A DNA stretch of 64,000 nucleotides from Deltaproteobacteria bacterium (GTDB lineage: Bacteria; Myxococcota_A; Polyangia; Haliangiales; Haliangiaceae). The notes below the pieces were generated by a model. That model made no database searches, had not been told where the DNA came from, and saw only the letters and a program-made list of their open reading frames with translations. Shown piece by piece: positions 51,865 to 61,268 of the stretch. The position numbers and the translations under genes were made by a program. The stretch spans positions 371,332 to 435,331 of the forward strand of contig JAHDIH010000002.1 in the NCBI GenBank assembly GCA_020630875.1, read 5' to 3'. Numbering within the stretch: the stretch's first letter is position 1; each line of letters starts with the position of its first letter.

Positions 51865-52110
51865 GTGGAAAATTACCTTCCTAAGCTACTTGTGGCCATG
51901 GTGTTCTGTTTTGCCGGCATTGCGCTAGGCGCTGGCGTCGGGCTTTGCATAGGCCTAAGTCTACCTCTTTTCTTCGATATCGATTCCGTCAGTTACGGGT
52001 ATTGGTCGGTAATTTTAGGGGCAACACTAGGTGGTCTCGTCGGTATGATTCTTTCTGCCTCCGCCCAAACCACTAATATTTGTGACCCCACTCAAGCTAG
52101 AATCAGATAG
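51865..52110 (+). CDS. Small two-helix membrane protein
   Basis: An 81-residue product starting at GTG 51865. Two long hydrophobic segments (LLVAMVFCFAGIALGAGVGLCIGLSLPLFF and YWSVILGATLGGLVGMILSAS) make an inner-membrane hairpin. The next gene follows after 14 bases. Small size and composition leave the function open; it might be a chance open frame, though the hydrophobic pattern is regular. Confidence 0.45.
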   Translation: MENYLPKLLVAMVFCFAGIALGAGVGLCIGLSLPLFFDIDSVSYGYWSVILGATLGGLVGMILSASAQTTNICDPTQARIR

Positions 52111-52124
52111 CGTCGTGGAGAACA

Positions 52125-53210
52125 TTGATCGCCACTGACGACGAGAAACGAACGGAGCTAGCCTTACAATGGCTTGCAAAGAGCATTGCCGTTTGCAAGC
52201 CTGAGTACGTACTTCCTCCTCACTTACACCATTTAGATATTGCGTCTTCTACGGTGATTGCATTGGGAAAGGCTGCTCCTGAAATGGTTCGCGAAGTTCT
52301 AAAAATAGGCAGGCCGCATGCGGCGATGATGGCGGGGCCCAGAGATGTCGACTACGCAGGGGTAAGCTGTTTTACAACCGGTCATCCGTTTCCCAACGAA
52401 GCCAGTTTTCAGGCAGGGGACGCAGCGATAGAGATGGCGAGAAAAGCAGAAAGACTCGTTGTGCTTCTTTCTGGTGGTAGCTCCGCTGCCGCGGTGAGTT
52501 TATCCGGGGAAACGAAAGCATCGTACCGCAATAAGCTTGCGAGTTTATTCAAAGCAAGTGCATCCATTGAAACTGTAAATCAATATCGCCGCAGTGTTTC
52601 TAACCTCAAAGATGGCAAGCTTGGCGGACTTTGCAAGGGCGACGTGGTGACCCTTGCCATTAGCGATGTGATTGGCGATGGCCCCTCCGTGATAGGTTCC
52701 GGGCCGACGGCGGGGACCACGGACTATCGAATGGTGGCTCGTAACGAAGATGCTATCGCGAAGTTGGCAGGCGAACTTCGCAATGAAGGCTACCACGTAG
52801 AAGTTGCGGCGCACGAAAACGGCGAAGGATTCAGAGTTGGCATGGAACAAATGCGATGGCTGCAAAAAGGGAATGGTAAGCGGTGTCTAATTAGTGGTGG
52901 AGAAGTTGTTAGTTCCGCGAGGAAAGGGAGTGGCGGACCTAATCACGAGTTCCTGTTGGGGATAGCGATGGCCGCCAAAGTAAAGTTTCTGGCGGCAGCC
53001 GTAGATAGTGATGGATTCGATGGTAGCAGTGGTGCTGCAGGAGGTTTGCTCTTGATGGGAGCTGCTCAGAAGTCACAGCGTACAATGATCGAAGGAGCCC
53101 TCCAAAATGGAGATTCCGCAGCAGCAGTCGCTCAGTTGGGGCAACAAATTCATTATGGGCACACGGGCACGAATGTGAACGATCTTAGGCTGCTTACAAT
53201 CGAAGAATGA
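52125..53210 (+). CDS. Glycerate 2-kinase/hydroxypyruvate reductase-type (MOFRL family)
   Basis: A 361-residue protein starting at TTG 52125 with GGAGAA just before it. The family features are present in order: VIALGKAAPEMV, TTGHPFPNEASF, LVVLLSGGSSAA, NQYRRSVSNLKDGKLGGLCKG, LAISDVIGDGPSVIGSGPTA and a C-terminal MOFRL part (LISGGEV, GSGGPNHEFLLGIAMA, DSDGFDGSSGAAGG). This is the GckA/TtuD type that phosphorylates D-glycerate at C2. It has no other glycerate-pathway gene beside it, so the pathway context cannot be read. Confidence 0.93.
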   Translation: MIATDDEKRTELALQWLAKSIAVCKPEYVLPPHLHHLDIASSTVIALGKAAPEMVREVLKIGRPHAAMMAGPRDVDYAGVSCFTTGHPFPNEASFQAGDAAIEMARKAERLVVLLSGGSSAAAVSLSGETKASYRNKLASLFKASASIETVNQYRRSVSNLKDGKLGGLCKGDVVTLAISDVIGDGPSVIGSGPTAGTTDYRMVARNEDAIAKLAGELRNEGYHVEVAAHENGEGFRVGMEQMRWLQKGNGKRCLISGGEVVSSARKGSGGPNHEFLLGIAMAAKVKFLAAAVDSDGFDGSSGAAGGLLLMGAAQKSQRTMIEGALQNGDSAAAVAQLGQQIHYGHTGTNVNDLRLLTIEE

Positions 53211-53284
53211 TGCGCTGCAGTATTCATTAGTTTATCTTTCACGATCCTTTGTACGATTGTTGGGGCAGTGTAAGGTCCGCGGGT

Positions 53285-54541
53285 ATGACGTTTGGAAAAA
53301 TTTTACTGGCATGTTTGATGCTAGCTCTCAATGCGCAGGCTTCACCGGTAGATCTTTGGGGGTTCGGCCCGGAGTCAGCTGCCACAGGGGCGACCGGCGT
53401 AGCCAATGCCAATGGATACTCGGCCCTCTATTTAAATCCCGCAGGTTTGGGAGGTAAAGTTTCAAAGCGCATTACCTTTGGTTGGCAAACTGGTTCGATG
53501 CATCTTGATTTAAACGGACAAACGAGACCCGTCGATGCGCCGACCGCATTGCTTATCGGCGGAGCCGTCCCTCTGGGGTTTGGTGGAGCTCTTAAAGATC
53601 GAGTTTCTATTGCCATCGGCGTCGTTGTTCCTCCCACCGTGGTTAACCGTGCAAAGTCACCTTTGCCTGGTAGGGCTTGGTTTCCGATACTAGAAAATCG
53701 TCCGCAAACGGTAAACGTTCATCTTGGATTCGGGGTAGGGCTAGCAAAGAACTTAAAGCTGGGTATTTCAACTCTGGCTCTTGCGACCTTGAGCGGTGTG
53801 CTTGACGTACAGGTTGATGGCGCCGGAAGATTTACGACAGTTTCGGAACAACAACTCGTGACGCGTCTAAGTCCAATTGTTGGTTTACAATATCAACTGC
53901 CAGCTTGGAATTTGGACCTGGGCTTGGTGTACCGAGGCAAGATACAATCGGATTTTGACATCGTGGTTACCAACGACCTGTCTAGCGTGCTGCCGGTAGG
54001 AATACCTGAAGTGACCATTGCAGGATCTGCACAATACACTCCAGCACAAGTTGCTCTCGAGGGCGCCTACCACCGTGGAGCATTCTCTGCGAACCTGCAA
54101 GTGGCCTACCAACGTTGGAGTCAGTATCCGTTACCTACTGAAAATGCTACCGCCAATACTCCAGAGCAAGAGGCTCCTGGGTTTAGCGACACGTTCAATC
54201 CTCGGTTAGGTGTTTCTTGGAAAGCGAAAGAATCAGACAATTTCGGTTTAACGTTGCGTGGTGGCTATCAATTTGTTTTTAGTCCTGCACCGGAAATGAA
54301 GGGACGACAATCTTTTCTTGATAACCATCGGCACGTGGCGTCTGCCGGAGTGGGGATATCTCTTCCACAAATCTCCAAAGGCATGTTTGTGGACACTTGG
54401 TTTCAATGGCACGGTCTTGTAGCCAGAACTCACGACAAAGACATGAGTCTGATTGGACCAAACGACCGCGTGGATTTTACAACAGCCGAAACCTCAGGCC
54501 ACATCTTGGCTGGAGGCTTAAGTCTGGGGGTTAACTACTAA
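53285..54541 (+). CDS. OMPP1/FadL-family outer membrane protein 1
   Basis: The start at ATG 53285 gives signal MTFGKILLACLMLALNAQA. The mature barrel starts SPVDLWGFGPESAATGATGVANANGYSALYLNPAGLGG, which is the FadL/TodX N-terminal pattern (an N-terminal hatch with NPA). It ends in a Tyr after alternating strands (GGLSLGVNY). Such proteins carry hydrophobic compounds across the outer membrane. It overlaps the second FadL-like gene by one base (TAATG), and the two plus the beta-propeller lipoprotein probably form an operon. Confidence 0.88.
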   Translation: MTFGKILLACLMLALNAQASPVDLWGFGPESAATGATGVANANGYSALYLNPAGLGGKVSKRITFGWQTGSMHLDLNGQTRPVDAPTALLIGGAVPLGFGGALKDRVSIAIGVVVPPTVVNRAKSPLPGRAWFPILENRPQTVNVHLGFGVGLAKNLKLGISTLALATLSGVLDVQVDGAGRFTTVSEQQLVTRLSPIVGLQYQLPAWNLDLGLVYRGKIQSDFDIVVTNDLSSVLPVGIPEVTIAGSAQYTPAQVALEGAYHRGAFSANLQVAYQRWSQYPLPTENATANTPEQEAPGFSDTFNPRLGVSWKAKESDNFGLTLRGGYQFVFSPAPEMKGRQSFLDNHRHVASAGVGISLPQISKGMFVDTWFQWHGLVARTHDKDMSLIGPNDRVDFTTAETSGHILAGGLSLGVNY

Positions 54542-55851
54542 TGCGTTACTTCACACTGATATTACTTTTTCCTGCACTCGCCTTCGCTAACCCTGTCGAT
54601 ATCTTTGGGTATGGTGCCCGTGGTCAAGCTCTGGGAGGCGCACAAGTCGCAAAACCCAGTGACAGCTCTGCTAACTATTACAACCCTGCTGCTATTGCCG
54701 GCTTTACCCACACGCATTTAGATATCGGCTATCAATACGCTAAGCCGCAACTTTTCATCAACAATCAGAATGTGAATGTGGATGCGGTTCGCGGCACGCA
54801 ACTAGGACTCGTTGCTCCAGGATCGGTGTTTAATACTCCTGTTGCTCTTGGAGTATCGATGTACGTCCCTGATCAACATCTAACCCGTACGCGAACGTTA
54901 AGCGTCTCTCAACCTCGATTTACCTATTACAACAATCGCCCTCAGCGAATGGTACTTGCTTTTAACCTCGGTGTTGAAATAGCCAAGGGGTTGAGAATCG
55001 GAGGCGGCATTTCGTATATGACGAGAACCCAGGGGGGACTATTGCTTGATGGTCGCGTTGGACTGGTAGCTGACCAGTCAGAACTGCAAACCGAAATGGA
55101 TATTGACCTCGTAGCCGCTAAGTACGGACAGATCGGAATACAATACGAGGTCAACGATCGATTGTCCTTTGGCGCCGTCTATCGAACAGGCTTTCAATTG
55201 GAGTTGCAGCAACGCTTTGTGATTTCAGCAGATATCGGTGCTGAGAATGTTGCCCCTGAAGTTGAAGATGCGTACTTCGAGCTAAACACCTTAGGCCGCG
55301 ATCTATATCAAGCGCCACAGCTCGTTTTGGGGATGTATTTTCAACCGACACGAAATATCTCGGTAAACTTGGATATGGCATGGCATCGTTGGTCGACGTT
55401 CGTTGCTCCTGCATCACGAATCGAAATCGAATTCGACTTAAAGCAGTTTAACGATATGGTGGACCTGCCTCCGGCGCCGTCTGTTCCTGATGCCAACTTT
55501 AGGGACATTATTGTTCCGCGACTTGGTGTGGAGTGGGTTGCTAAACGAGGACGTAATCATACGGTGCTCCTTCGTAGTGGTTATTCTTTCGAGTTCTCTC
55601 CCGTGCCTCATCAAACAGGCGAGACAAACTACATAGACAATGCAAAGCACACCATGTCTTTGGGAGCAGGTTTGTCGCTGCCAAATTTGGGTGAGCTGAT
55701 ACCTTTACCAGTCGACTTCAACTTATCTGTGGGCTCTACCCTGATGCCAAGAAGGCAAACCATAAAGTCCTCAGCAGTTGATCCTATTGGTAGCTACGTT
55801 AGCAAAGGACACACGTGGCAAGCGGCTTTCACGAGCAACTGGAGATTTTAG
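54541..55851 (+). CDS. OMPP1/FadL-family outer membrane protein 2
   Basis: A 436-residue paralogue of the upstream gene with signal MRYFTLILLFPALAFA. The opening NPVDIFGYGARGQALGGAQVAKPSDSSANYYNPAAIAGF matches the FadL hatch pattern. The barrel ends with a Phe (SNWRF). Sequence divergence from the upstream copy is large, so the two proteins may handle different substrates or form a mixed complex. It is followed immediately by the beta-propeller lipoprotein gene. Confidence 0.87.
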   Translation: MRYFTLILLFPALAFANPVDIFGYGARGQALGGAQVAKPSDSSANYYNPAAIAGFTHTHLDIGYQYAKPQLFINNQNVNVDAVRGTQLGLVAPGSVFNTPVALGVSMYVPDQHLTRTRTLSVSQPRFTYYNNRPQRMVLAFNLGVEIAKGLRIGGGISYMTRTQGGLLLDGRVGLVADQSELQTEMDIDLVAAKYGQIGIQYEVNDRLSFGAVYRTGFQLELQQRFVISADIGAENVAPEVEDAYFELNTLGRDLYQAPQLVLGMYFQPTRNISVNLDMAWHRWSTFVAPASRIEIEFDLKQFNDMVDLPPAPSVPDANFRDIIVPRLGVEWVAKRGRNHTVLLRSGYSFEFSPVPHQTGETNYIDNAKHTMSLGAGLSLPNLGELIPLPVDFNLSVGSTLMPRRQTIKSSAVDPIGSYVSKGHTWQAAFTSNWRF

Positions 55852-56808
55852 ATGATTCGAATCGTATTAATTTTAGGAATTGTAAATTGGGGTTGTGGAT
55901 TAGGTTTCGTCGACAATCAAAGTGGCGGTGCCGATAACCTTCCCACTGCGGGGCAGGGCCCATTCAAACGACTGCGTCCAGACAGTGATACTATCGGAAA
56001 AGAGCCCTTTGTAATCGAGGACCGTTTTACAAGCGATACCGATCCTACGGTACTTCCCAGAGAAGATGGTGGAGCGCGTATTTGGTTCGCAAGAACTCCT
56101 GCCTCCGGTGGAGCTAGCGAAATATTCTATACAGAAATCGAGAGCGTAACATCTGGGCCTGTAGTGGCACCTACTTTGGTTTTTAATGCAACAGAAGCTT
56201 GGGAGCAAGGTACGGTCAGAGGCCCATCGGTCGTAGAAGTAGATGACAAGCTGGTAATGTTCTACGAGGGGGGCGACTCCCTAAAACAAATTGGTAGGGC
56301 CGTCTCAAGCGACAACGGCGCGACTTGGACGAAAGACGCAGGTCCCGTTATCACGGGGGAGCAGCCATCGGTAGCGCTCGTCGACGGGAATTGGTTCTTA
56401 GCTCTCACAACTTCAAATCCAGGTATTTGGATTGCAGATAGTGAAGATGGCGAAACCTTTCAGTTGCGAGCGGATCCAACTTTAGTGGCTGGAGGTTCTC
56501 CCGAGGCGTTTGATTTCGAAAACGTTTCGCAACCGTCTCTTTCTGTGACGGTTTCTGCAGACCAGACTAGATTTCACTTATTTTACGTAGGTCGCAGTAC
56601 CCTGGAAGGGGAACTGGTTTTTGCTATCGGTCATGCGGGATCATTTAGTGGCACAACGTTTCAACGCTCTGGGGATGCACCAGTAATGGATCCTGAAGCT
56701 CCGAATGAATTCGCACCAGCAATGTTCTGGGAAGGAAGTACGTCAACACTATTCTTCTCTGAAGAAGCGTCTGGAGCACGCAACCTCTCGATGGCTGTAA
56801 GTAACTAG
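55852..56808 (+). CDS. Beta-propeller-like lipoprotein
   Basis: A 318-residue product starting on the base after the FadL stop. The signal is short (MIRIVLILGIVNWGC). The mature part has repeated blades with Asp-box-like turns, for example SSDNGATWTKDAG, IADSEDGETFQLRA and the GPSVVEVDDKLVMFYEGG pattern common in five-bladed glycoside-hydrolase or sialidase propellers. No complete catalytic set is evident. As the third gene with the FadL pair it may capture or hand over substrate at the outer membrane. Confidence 0.72.
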   Translation: MIRIVLILGIVNWGCGLGFVDNQSGGADNLPTAGQGPFKRLRPDSDTIGKEPFVIEDRFTSDTDPTVLPREDGGARIWFARTPASGGASEIFYTEIESVTSGPVVAPTLVFNATEAWEQGTVRGPSVVEVDDKLVMFYEGGDSLKQIGRAVSSDNGATWTKDAGPVITGEQPSVALVDGNWFLALTTSNPGIWIADSEDGETFQLRADPTLVAGGSPEAFDFENVSQPSLSVTVSADQTRFHLFYVGRSTLEGELVFAIGHAGSFSGTTFQRSGDAPVMDPEAPNEFAPAMFWEGSTSTLFFSEEASGARNLSMAVSN

Positions 56809-57447
56809 CTACTCGTTTACATCGCCCACTATTTCTATTGCTGCGCCGCTTCGCCATTTTTTTATCGTACTTTTGGAAAGTATCTTTCCAACTACACGAT
56901 ACTCGCTCGAAACGATTGGCAGAGCGGTAGCGGCATCTTCATTTACCACTACTCCCTTTTCATAGGAGGAGTGAATAAAGCGAATGTCACTTCCAGTGTG
57001 GAGGATAAATCCAACGTGATAGTCGAGCCCGATAATATAAAGTCCCTTACCCATATTTTTCATGGCTTTCATGAATCGTTCTATTGGTGCTTTCGAAAAT
57101 TTTCGTAGTCCGTTCTTCCCAGAAAACGATTGAATGATGTGTTGAGAATATTGTTTTTGGAGTTTGTCGACGTTGACGTTAAATCCCGCATCTCTAAGAA
57201 CGTTTCCTACAAAGCTGCCGCAGTTGACGTAATCGTCACTTGGGTGTGTGGCTTGACCTCTTCCGAGTTGCCATTTCATTCCCAACCAGTAGTTTGAAAT
57301 AGTAATCACTCGTTTAGTTAGTGCATCTTCCGTTTTAGTAGCACTCCAATTTTTCGAATCACTTTTTAAGGTGGTGACTTGTCTCTTTTCATACTCGTAG
57401 TTTTTTAGTGGTGTGGAGAGTGACAGAATCAGAAAAAAAATGGGCAT
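56809..57447 (-). CDS. NlpC/P60-like cysteine peptidase
   Basis: A 212-residue exported protein (hydrophobic start MPIFFLILSLSTPL). The catalytic cysteine lies in DDYVNCGSFVGNVLRDAGF (C76) and the His in LDYHVGFILHTGSDIRFIHSSY (H144), the arrangement of papain-fold peptidoglycan endopeptidases and amidases. The stop is one base from the convergent propeller gene. Its 5' side faces an amino-acid permease and an AmpG-like permease. A role in wall turnover is likely. Confidence 0.7.
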   Translation of the reverse strand: MPIFFLILSLSTPLKNYEYEKRQVTTLKSDSKNWSATKTEDALTKRVITISNYWLGMKWQLGRGQATHPSDDYVNCGSFVGNVLRDAGFNVNVDKLQKQYSQHIIQSFSGKNGLRKFSKAPIERFMKAMKNMGKGLYIIGLDYHVGFILHTGSDIRFIHSSYEKGVVVNEDAATALPIVSSEYRVVGKILSKSTIKKWRSGAAIEIVGDVNE

Positions 57448-57602
57448 TGTTGTACAAACGACGGAGGCAGGAAAAAGTTCCAGTTTAGATAATAATTATT
57501 TTAGATTGTCATATTGAGGTGTGAGGAGCCGTCATTCGTATGCGGCTGATAATCTCCATTGAAAATACTTTGAAATAGTACGGCAACAATGTACCAACAC
57601 TT

Positions 57603-58832
57603 ATGTCTCGTGCGCTTACGAAGAAGGTCGGACTCTTCGGTGCCGTGTTTCTCGGGCTTGGCTCCATCGTCGGGACAGGTGTTTTTGTCGGGATTTCTCA
57701 GACCGCCAACATCGTTGGCGTTAGTATCCTGCCCGCGGTAATCATCGCTGGAGCGCTAGCGATTTGTAATGGCTTGTCGAGCGCTCAGCTCGCTGGTGCG
57801 CACCCCGTGAGCGGTGGAACTTATGAATATGGCTACCAATTCATCTCACCACTTTTTGGTTATGTTGCGGGTTGTACGTTCCTTTTAGCAAAGTCAGCCA
57901 GCGCTGCGACTGCTGCGTTAGGAGCATCAAGCTATTTACTGTCTAGTACAGGGGTTGTCGACGGGGGAGCCGTACGAATTGGTGCGTTAGTGTTAGTTCT
58001 CGTTCTCGGTTGTGCTGTTACGCAAGGCATTCGCCGGACCACAACAATCAACGTCTTGTTGGTCACGGTGACCTTTACCGCTTTGATAGCTCTCATTGTC
58101 TATGGCATCGGTAGATATTGGCGGTCCGATTTTTTACCGCATTCGTTTGGTACAAAGGAAAGCCTGTTTGAAGGCGCAGCGCTGATGTTTGTGGCATTTA
58201 CTGGCTATGGGAGAATTGCAACTCTCGGTGAAGAAATTGAAAATCCAAAGCGGAACATTCCAATAGCTATTGCAGTTACATTGCTTATTGCTGTGGTGCT
58301 TTACTTTTTAGTTGCATGGTTGGTCGTATATTCAGGTGCAGCGGGAGCTCCGCTTACCTCCATTGCCGAGAACTATCTAGGTGCCGCTGGAACCAAGGTT
58401 GTAATGGTAGGTGCACTTACGGCGATGGTAGGTGTGTTGCTTAATCTCATTTTAGGTTTATCCCGGGTTGCATTAGCTATGGGACGAAGAAGCGACATCC
58501 CAAGCTATTTCTCTGAGCTATCAAACGAAGACTCTCCTGATAGATCTATATGGCTAATGACGGTAGTTGTTGGACTTTTCGTTTCCGTTGGCGATATGGG
58601 ACTAACATGGTCCTTTAGTGCTCACTCCGTGCTTATCTATTACTCAATCACCAACCTCGCTGCACTCCGTCTCGAGAAAGTAGACAGACAATTTCCGCGA
58701 ATTGTTTCTTTCTTGGGGCTGTTTGGTTGCCTAGGGTTATCGGTGTTTATTGATCGCTATGTTGCACTTGCATCCGCATTTTTCATTGCGCTTGCCTTAC
58801 TCATTAGAGGGATTAGAAATGCTCAATCGTAG
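57603..58832 (+). CDS. APC-family amino-acid permease
   Basis: A 409-residue membrane protein with about twelve hydrophobic segments. The N-terminal FLGLGSIVGTGVFVGISQTA matches the first helix substrate motif of the APC superfamily (G-S/A-G-x-G-x-x-x-G type), and the FVAFTGYGRIATLGEEIENPKRNIPIAI segment (helix 6 and the following loop) is diagnostic. It should import an amino acid or amine by cation symport. It overlaps the AmpG-like gene by 14 bases. Confidence 0.92.
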   Translation: MSRALTKKVGLFGAVFLGLGSIVGTGVFVGISQTANIVGVSILPAVIIAGALAICNGLSSAQLAGAHPVSGGTYEYGYQFISPLFGYVAGCTFLLAKSASAATAALGASSYLLSSTGVVDGGAVRIGALVLVLVLGCAVTQGIRRTTTINVLLVTVTFTALIALIVYGIGRYWRSDFLPHSFGTKESLFEGAALMFVAFTGYGRIATLGEEIENPKRNIPIAIAVTLLIAVVLYFLVAWLVVYSGAAGAPLTSIAENYLGAAGTKVVMVGALTAMVGVLLNLILGLSRVALAMGRRSDIPSYFSELSNEDSPDRSIWLMTVVVGLFVSVGDMGLTWSFSAHSVLIYYSITNLAALRLEKVDRQFPRIVSFLGLFGCLGLSVFIDRYVALASAFFIALALLIRGIRNAQS

Positions 58833-60057
58833 AGAAAAATACGGACTGCTTACCACGTTGTACTTTTCACAAGGGTTGCCATTTGGCTTCTTTGCGCAAG
58901 CACTTCCTGTCATTCTTAGGGACGAAGGCGTTTCTCTTAGTAAGATTGGTTTGAGCTCGATGCTGGCGTTGCCTTGGGCCCTGAAGTTTCTTTGGGCGCC
59001 GTGGGTAGATTCTACTTTTTCGAAACGATTTGGGCGTCGTCGGACGTGGATAATTCCACTGCAGATTGCTTGCGCGGCGGTGCTACTCCTAATTTCATTT
59101 GTTGGGTTTTCTAATATTACCTTACTCTTAGTCGCTTCACTGCTCATCAATCTTCTGTCGGCTACTCAAGACATTGCTACCGACGGTCTGGCCTTAGATA
59201 TGCTAGCTAAAAGCGAGCGTGGCGTAGCCAACGGTATCCAAGTAGCGGGTTATCGAATTGGAATGATTATCGGAGGGGGATTCCTACTAATTCTACTGTC
59301 CAGCGTTGGGCCGCAAATTGCATTTTTACTTATGGCAGTGATGACGGTACTCGCTTCATTGCCCATTTTTGTCCTGGATGAAAATACTCATCTTAAGGTA
59401 CATGCCGAGACGAGGCAACGTCCAAAGATTCGAGGGTTCCTCAATTTACCGAATGCGTTCTCAATTATTGCAGTGATATTGCTCTACAAAGTTGGCGACG
59501 CGTTTGCTACATCGATGCTTCGTCCGTTTCTCAAAGACCAGGGATTGTCTTACGGCGATCTTGGTTGGCTGCTCGGAGTTGCTGGATTTATTGCAGGACT
59601 TGCAGGCGCACTCATCGGAGGATTCGCTATCAATAAGTTAGGAAGGAAGAAATCCTTAATCTTGTTTGGAGGATTTCAGGCGCTGTCTCTCTTTGCTTAT
59701 AGTCAAATCGCTACGATGGAGCCTAATATGATGGCATTCTACATAGCTTGTTCGTTTGAACATATGGCTGGTGGTATGGCTTCTGCTGCATTGTTTACTT
59801 GCATGATGGACTGGTGTCGTTCAGATCAACGTGCCACGGACTACACCATTCAGGCTTCTATGGTGGTAGTAGCTACAGGCGTCGCCGGTGTTTTTTCTGG
59901 ATTCAGCGCAGAGACAGTAGGTTACAGCTTGCATTTTCTATTTGCAGGCCTACTTTGTTTGGTAGGTATGGTGGTAGTGCAACTGCTATTTCCCGCCGAC
60001 GCTAGTGATAGCGATGGAACCGCTTCCAAGCGAAGAAGTGAAGGTAGGCAAAAATAG
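58819..60057 (+). CDS. AmpG-like MFS permease
   Basis: I start at ATG 58819, which has AGAGGGA upstream, rather than at the longer frame. The 412-residue product has twelve hydrophobic helices. Features typical of AmpG-like muropeptide permeases are LYFSQGLPFGFFAQALPVILRDEG in helix 1, PWALKFLWAPWVDS, ATQDIATDGLALDMLAKSERG and ATDYTIQASMVVVATG. It could recover wall fragments or transport another solute. Its 3' end overlaps the convergent membrane-protein gene by 56 bases. Confidence 0.85.
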   Translation: MLNRREKYGLLTTLYFSQGLPFGFFAQALPVILRDEGVSLSKIGLSSMLALPWALKFLWAPWVDSTFSKRFGRRRTWIIPLQIACAAVLLLISFVGFSNITLLLVASLLINLLSATQDIATDGLALDMLAKSERGVANGIQVAGYRIGMIIGGGFLLILLSSVGPQIAFLLMAVMTVLASLPIFVLDENTHLKVHAETRQRPKIRGFLNLPNAFSIIAVILLYKVGDAFATSMLRPFLKDQGLSYGDLGWLLGVAGFIAGLAGALIGGFAINKLGRKKSLILFGGFQALSLFAYSQIATMEPNMMAFYIACSFEHMAGGMASAALFTCMMDWCRSDQRATDYTIQASMVVVATGVAGVFSGFSAETVGYSLHFLFAGLLCLVGMVVVQLLFPADASDSDGTASKRRSEGRQK

Positions 60058-60451
60058 ATCCAGAGATAGCAGGAACGGCATAGAAGATCGCTTTCAACCT
60101 AGGATCAGTAACTCCGTTCTTCAGGCTCGGGGTAAGAAATACCGTAACTACCGCAAAACTTGCGACTGCTAACCCGAATCCAAGAATCAGCGGTTTCTTT
60201 AAGAACAGAGAGACGGCAAGTCCTAGGCAGAGAATCCCTCCGATGATCTGAAGCAATCCTCCAGTCTTGAGACCTGAAATTAGTCGTTCGGAGTTTTCTG
60301 TTGTGTCGGAGTGAGCAAGTAGTATTTTGGATTGTTCTACCTTTCTTGCTTCTTCAAAACTTTGAACTCTATTTAGATTACCGACCACCACACCGGCTAG
60401 AGATGCAATCCCAAGTAGCACCACAGAAATAATCTTTCCCGTTTTTAACAT
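60002..60451 (-). CDS. Four-helix membrane protein
   Basis: A 149-residue product from ATG 60451 (MLKTGKIISVVLLGIASLAG); a TTG at 60490 would add 13 residues. It shows four hydrophobic segments, with a charged loop (EEARKVEQSKILLAHSDTTENSERL) between the first and second, and ends with aromatic and basic residues (AWKRFHRYH). It is not recognised. Its last 56 bases overlap the end of the AmpG-like gene on the other strand, which is long for unrelated convergent genes, so it deserves a check. Confidence 0.55.
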   Translation of the reverse strand: MLKTGKIISVVLLGIASLAGVVVGNLNRVQSFEEARKVEQSKILLAHSDTTENSERLISGLKTGGLLQIIGGILCLGLAVSLFLKKPLILGFGLAVASFAVVTVFLTPSLKNGVTDPRLKAIFYAVPAISGSIFAYLHFFAWKRFHRYH

Positions 60452-60543
60452 CCCTCGTTTAGGAACTAGCACCGACGACGTAGATGGCAATAAAAATATT
60501 CACGAATTTAGATCGAATGCGTGATGAGTTCGTTTCTTTTCTC

Positions 60544-61215
60544 ATGATGAATATTTTTAGAACGTTTTCACTGGTGGGAATCGCATGCCTACTCTCTGTT
60601 CCAGCAGTCGCAAAGCCTGCTAAAGCATTTTCTAAACTACCGTCACTTGATGGTAAAGGAAGCGGTCTAAAGATAAAAACCCTCGCTTATGACGGTAGCA
60701 CCAATGGGACGATGCACGTAAAAATCAAAAATACGACTAAGAAGATACAGGTTTTTGATCCCACAGGTCTTTTCTTTGTTCCCGATATGGATCCCAAAAA
60801 TGCCCCACAGCGCCTTGGTGCAGCGGGACCTTACGACATCAAAACTGGCAGTAAGTGGCAAGAGGCGCGTAAAACTCATATCGCTCCAGGGGCTACCGTC
60901 GAAGCGAGGCTTGCACTGTTTTGCATTGATTCACAAAGGCCGTCTCCTAGTTCATCGACCCCTTTTCGAATAGCCAAGAAGCGTATGCCGAAACAACTGA
61001 GAAAGGAACTTGCTGCGGAGAGTGACAATGCACTAAGAGGAAAGAATTCGTACAAAGACGCTGAAGCAAAGAGTGCCGTTCAAAGTAAAGTTTGGGAAAC
61101 GCGAGATAAAAAGTGGATTAAACTTGAAGGAGAGACCAAGCGAGACTCCATAGGAAAAGGTTCTAGAAGACGTAGCCGCGGACAAGTTCGGCGCCAACGT
61201 CGCGGTGGTAATTAG
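60544..61215 (+). CDS. Exported protein with Arg-rich tail
   Basis: From ATG 60544 the 223-residue product begins with a signal peptide (MMNIFRTFSLVGIACLLSVPAVA). The central part contains beta-like segments (MHVKIKNTTKKIQVFDPTGLFFVPD and ATVEARLALFCIDSQRPSPSSS). The C-terminus is strongly basic (RRRSRGQVRRQRRGGN), which could bind nucleic acid or acidic polymers. No family is recognised. It has no close neighbour on the same strand. Confidence 0.6.
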   Translation: MMNIFRTFSLVGIACLLSVPAVAKPAKAFSKLPSLDGKGSGLKIKTLAYDGSTNGTMHVKIKNTTKKIQVFDPTGLFFVPDMDPKNAPQRLGAAGPYDIKTGSKWQEARKTHIAPGATVEARLALFCIDSQRPSPSSSTPFRIAKKRMPKQLRKELAAESDNALRGKNSYKDAEAKSAVQSKVWETRDKKWIKLEGETKRDSIGKGSRRRSRGQVRRQRRGGN

Positions 61216-61268
61216 TTTAGTTCTAGGGCGTTTGCCTCACCGCATTAGGTGGGGCAGACTGCTTGCAG

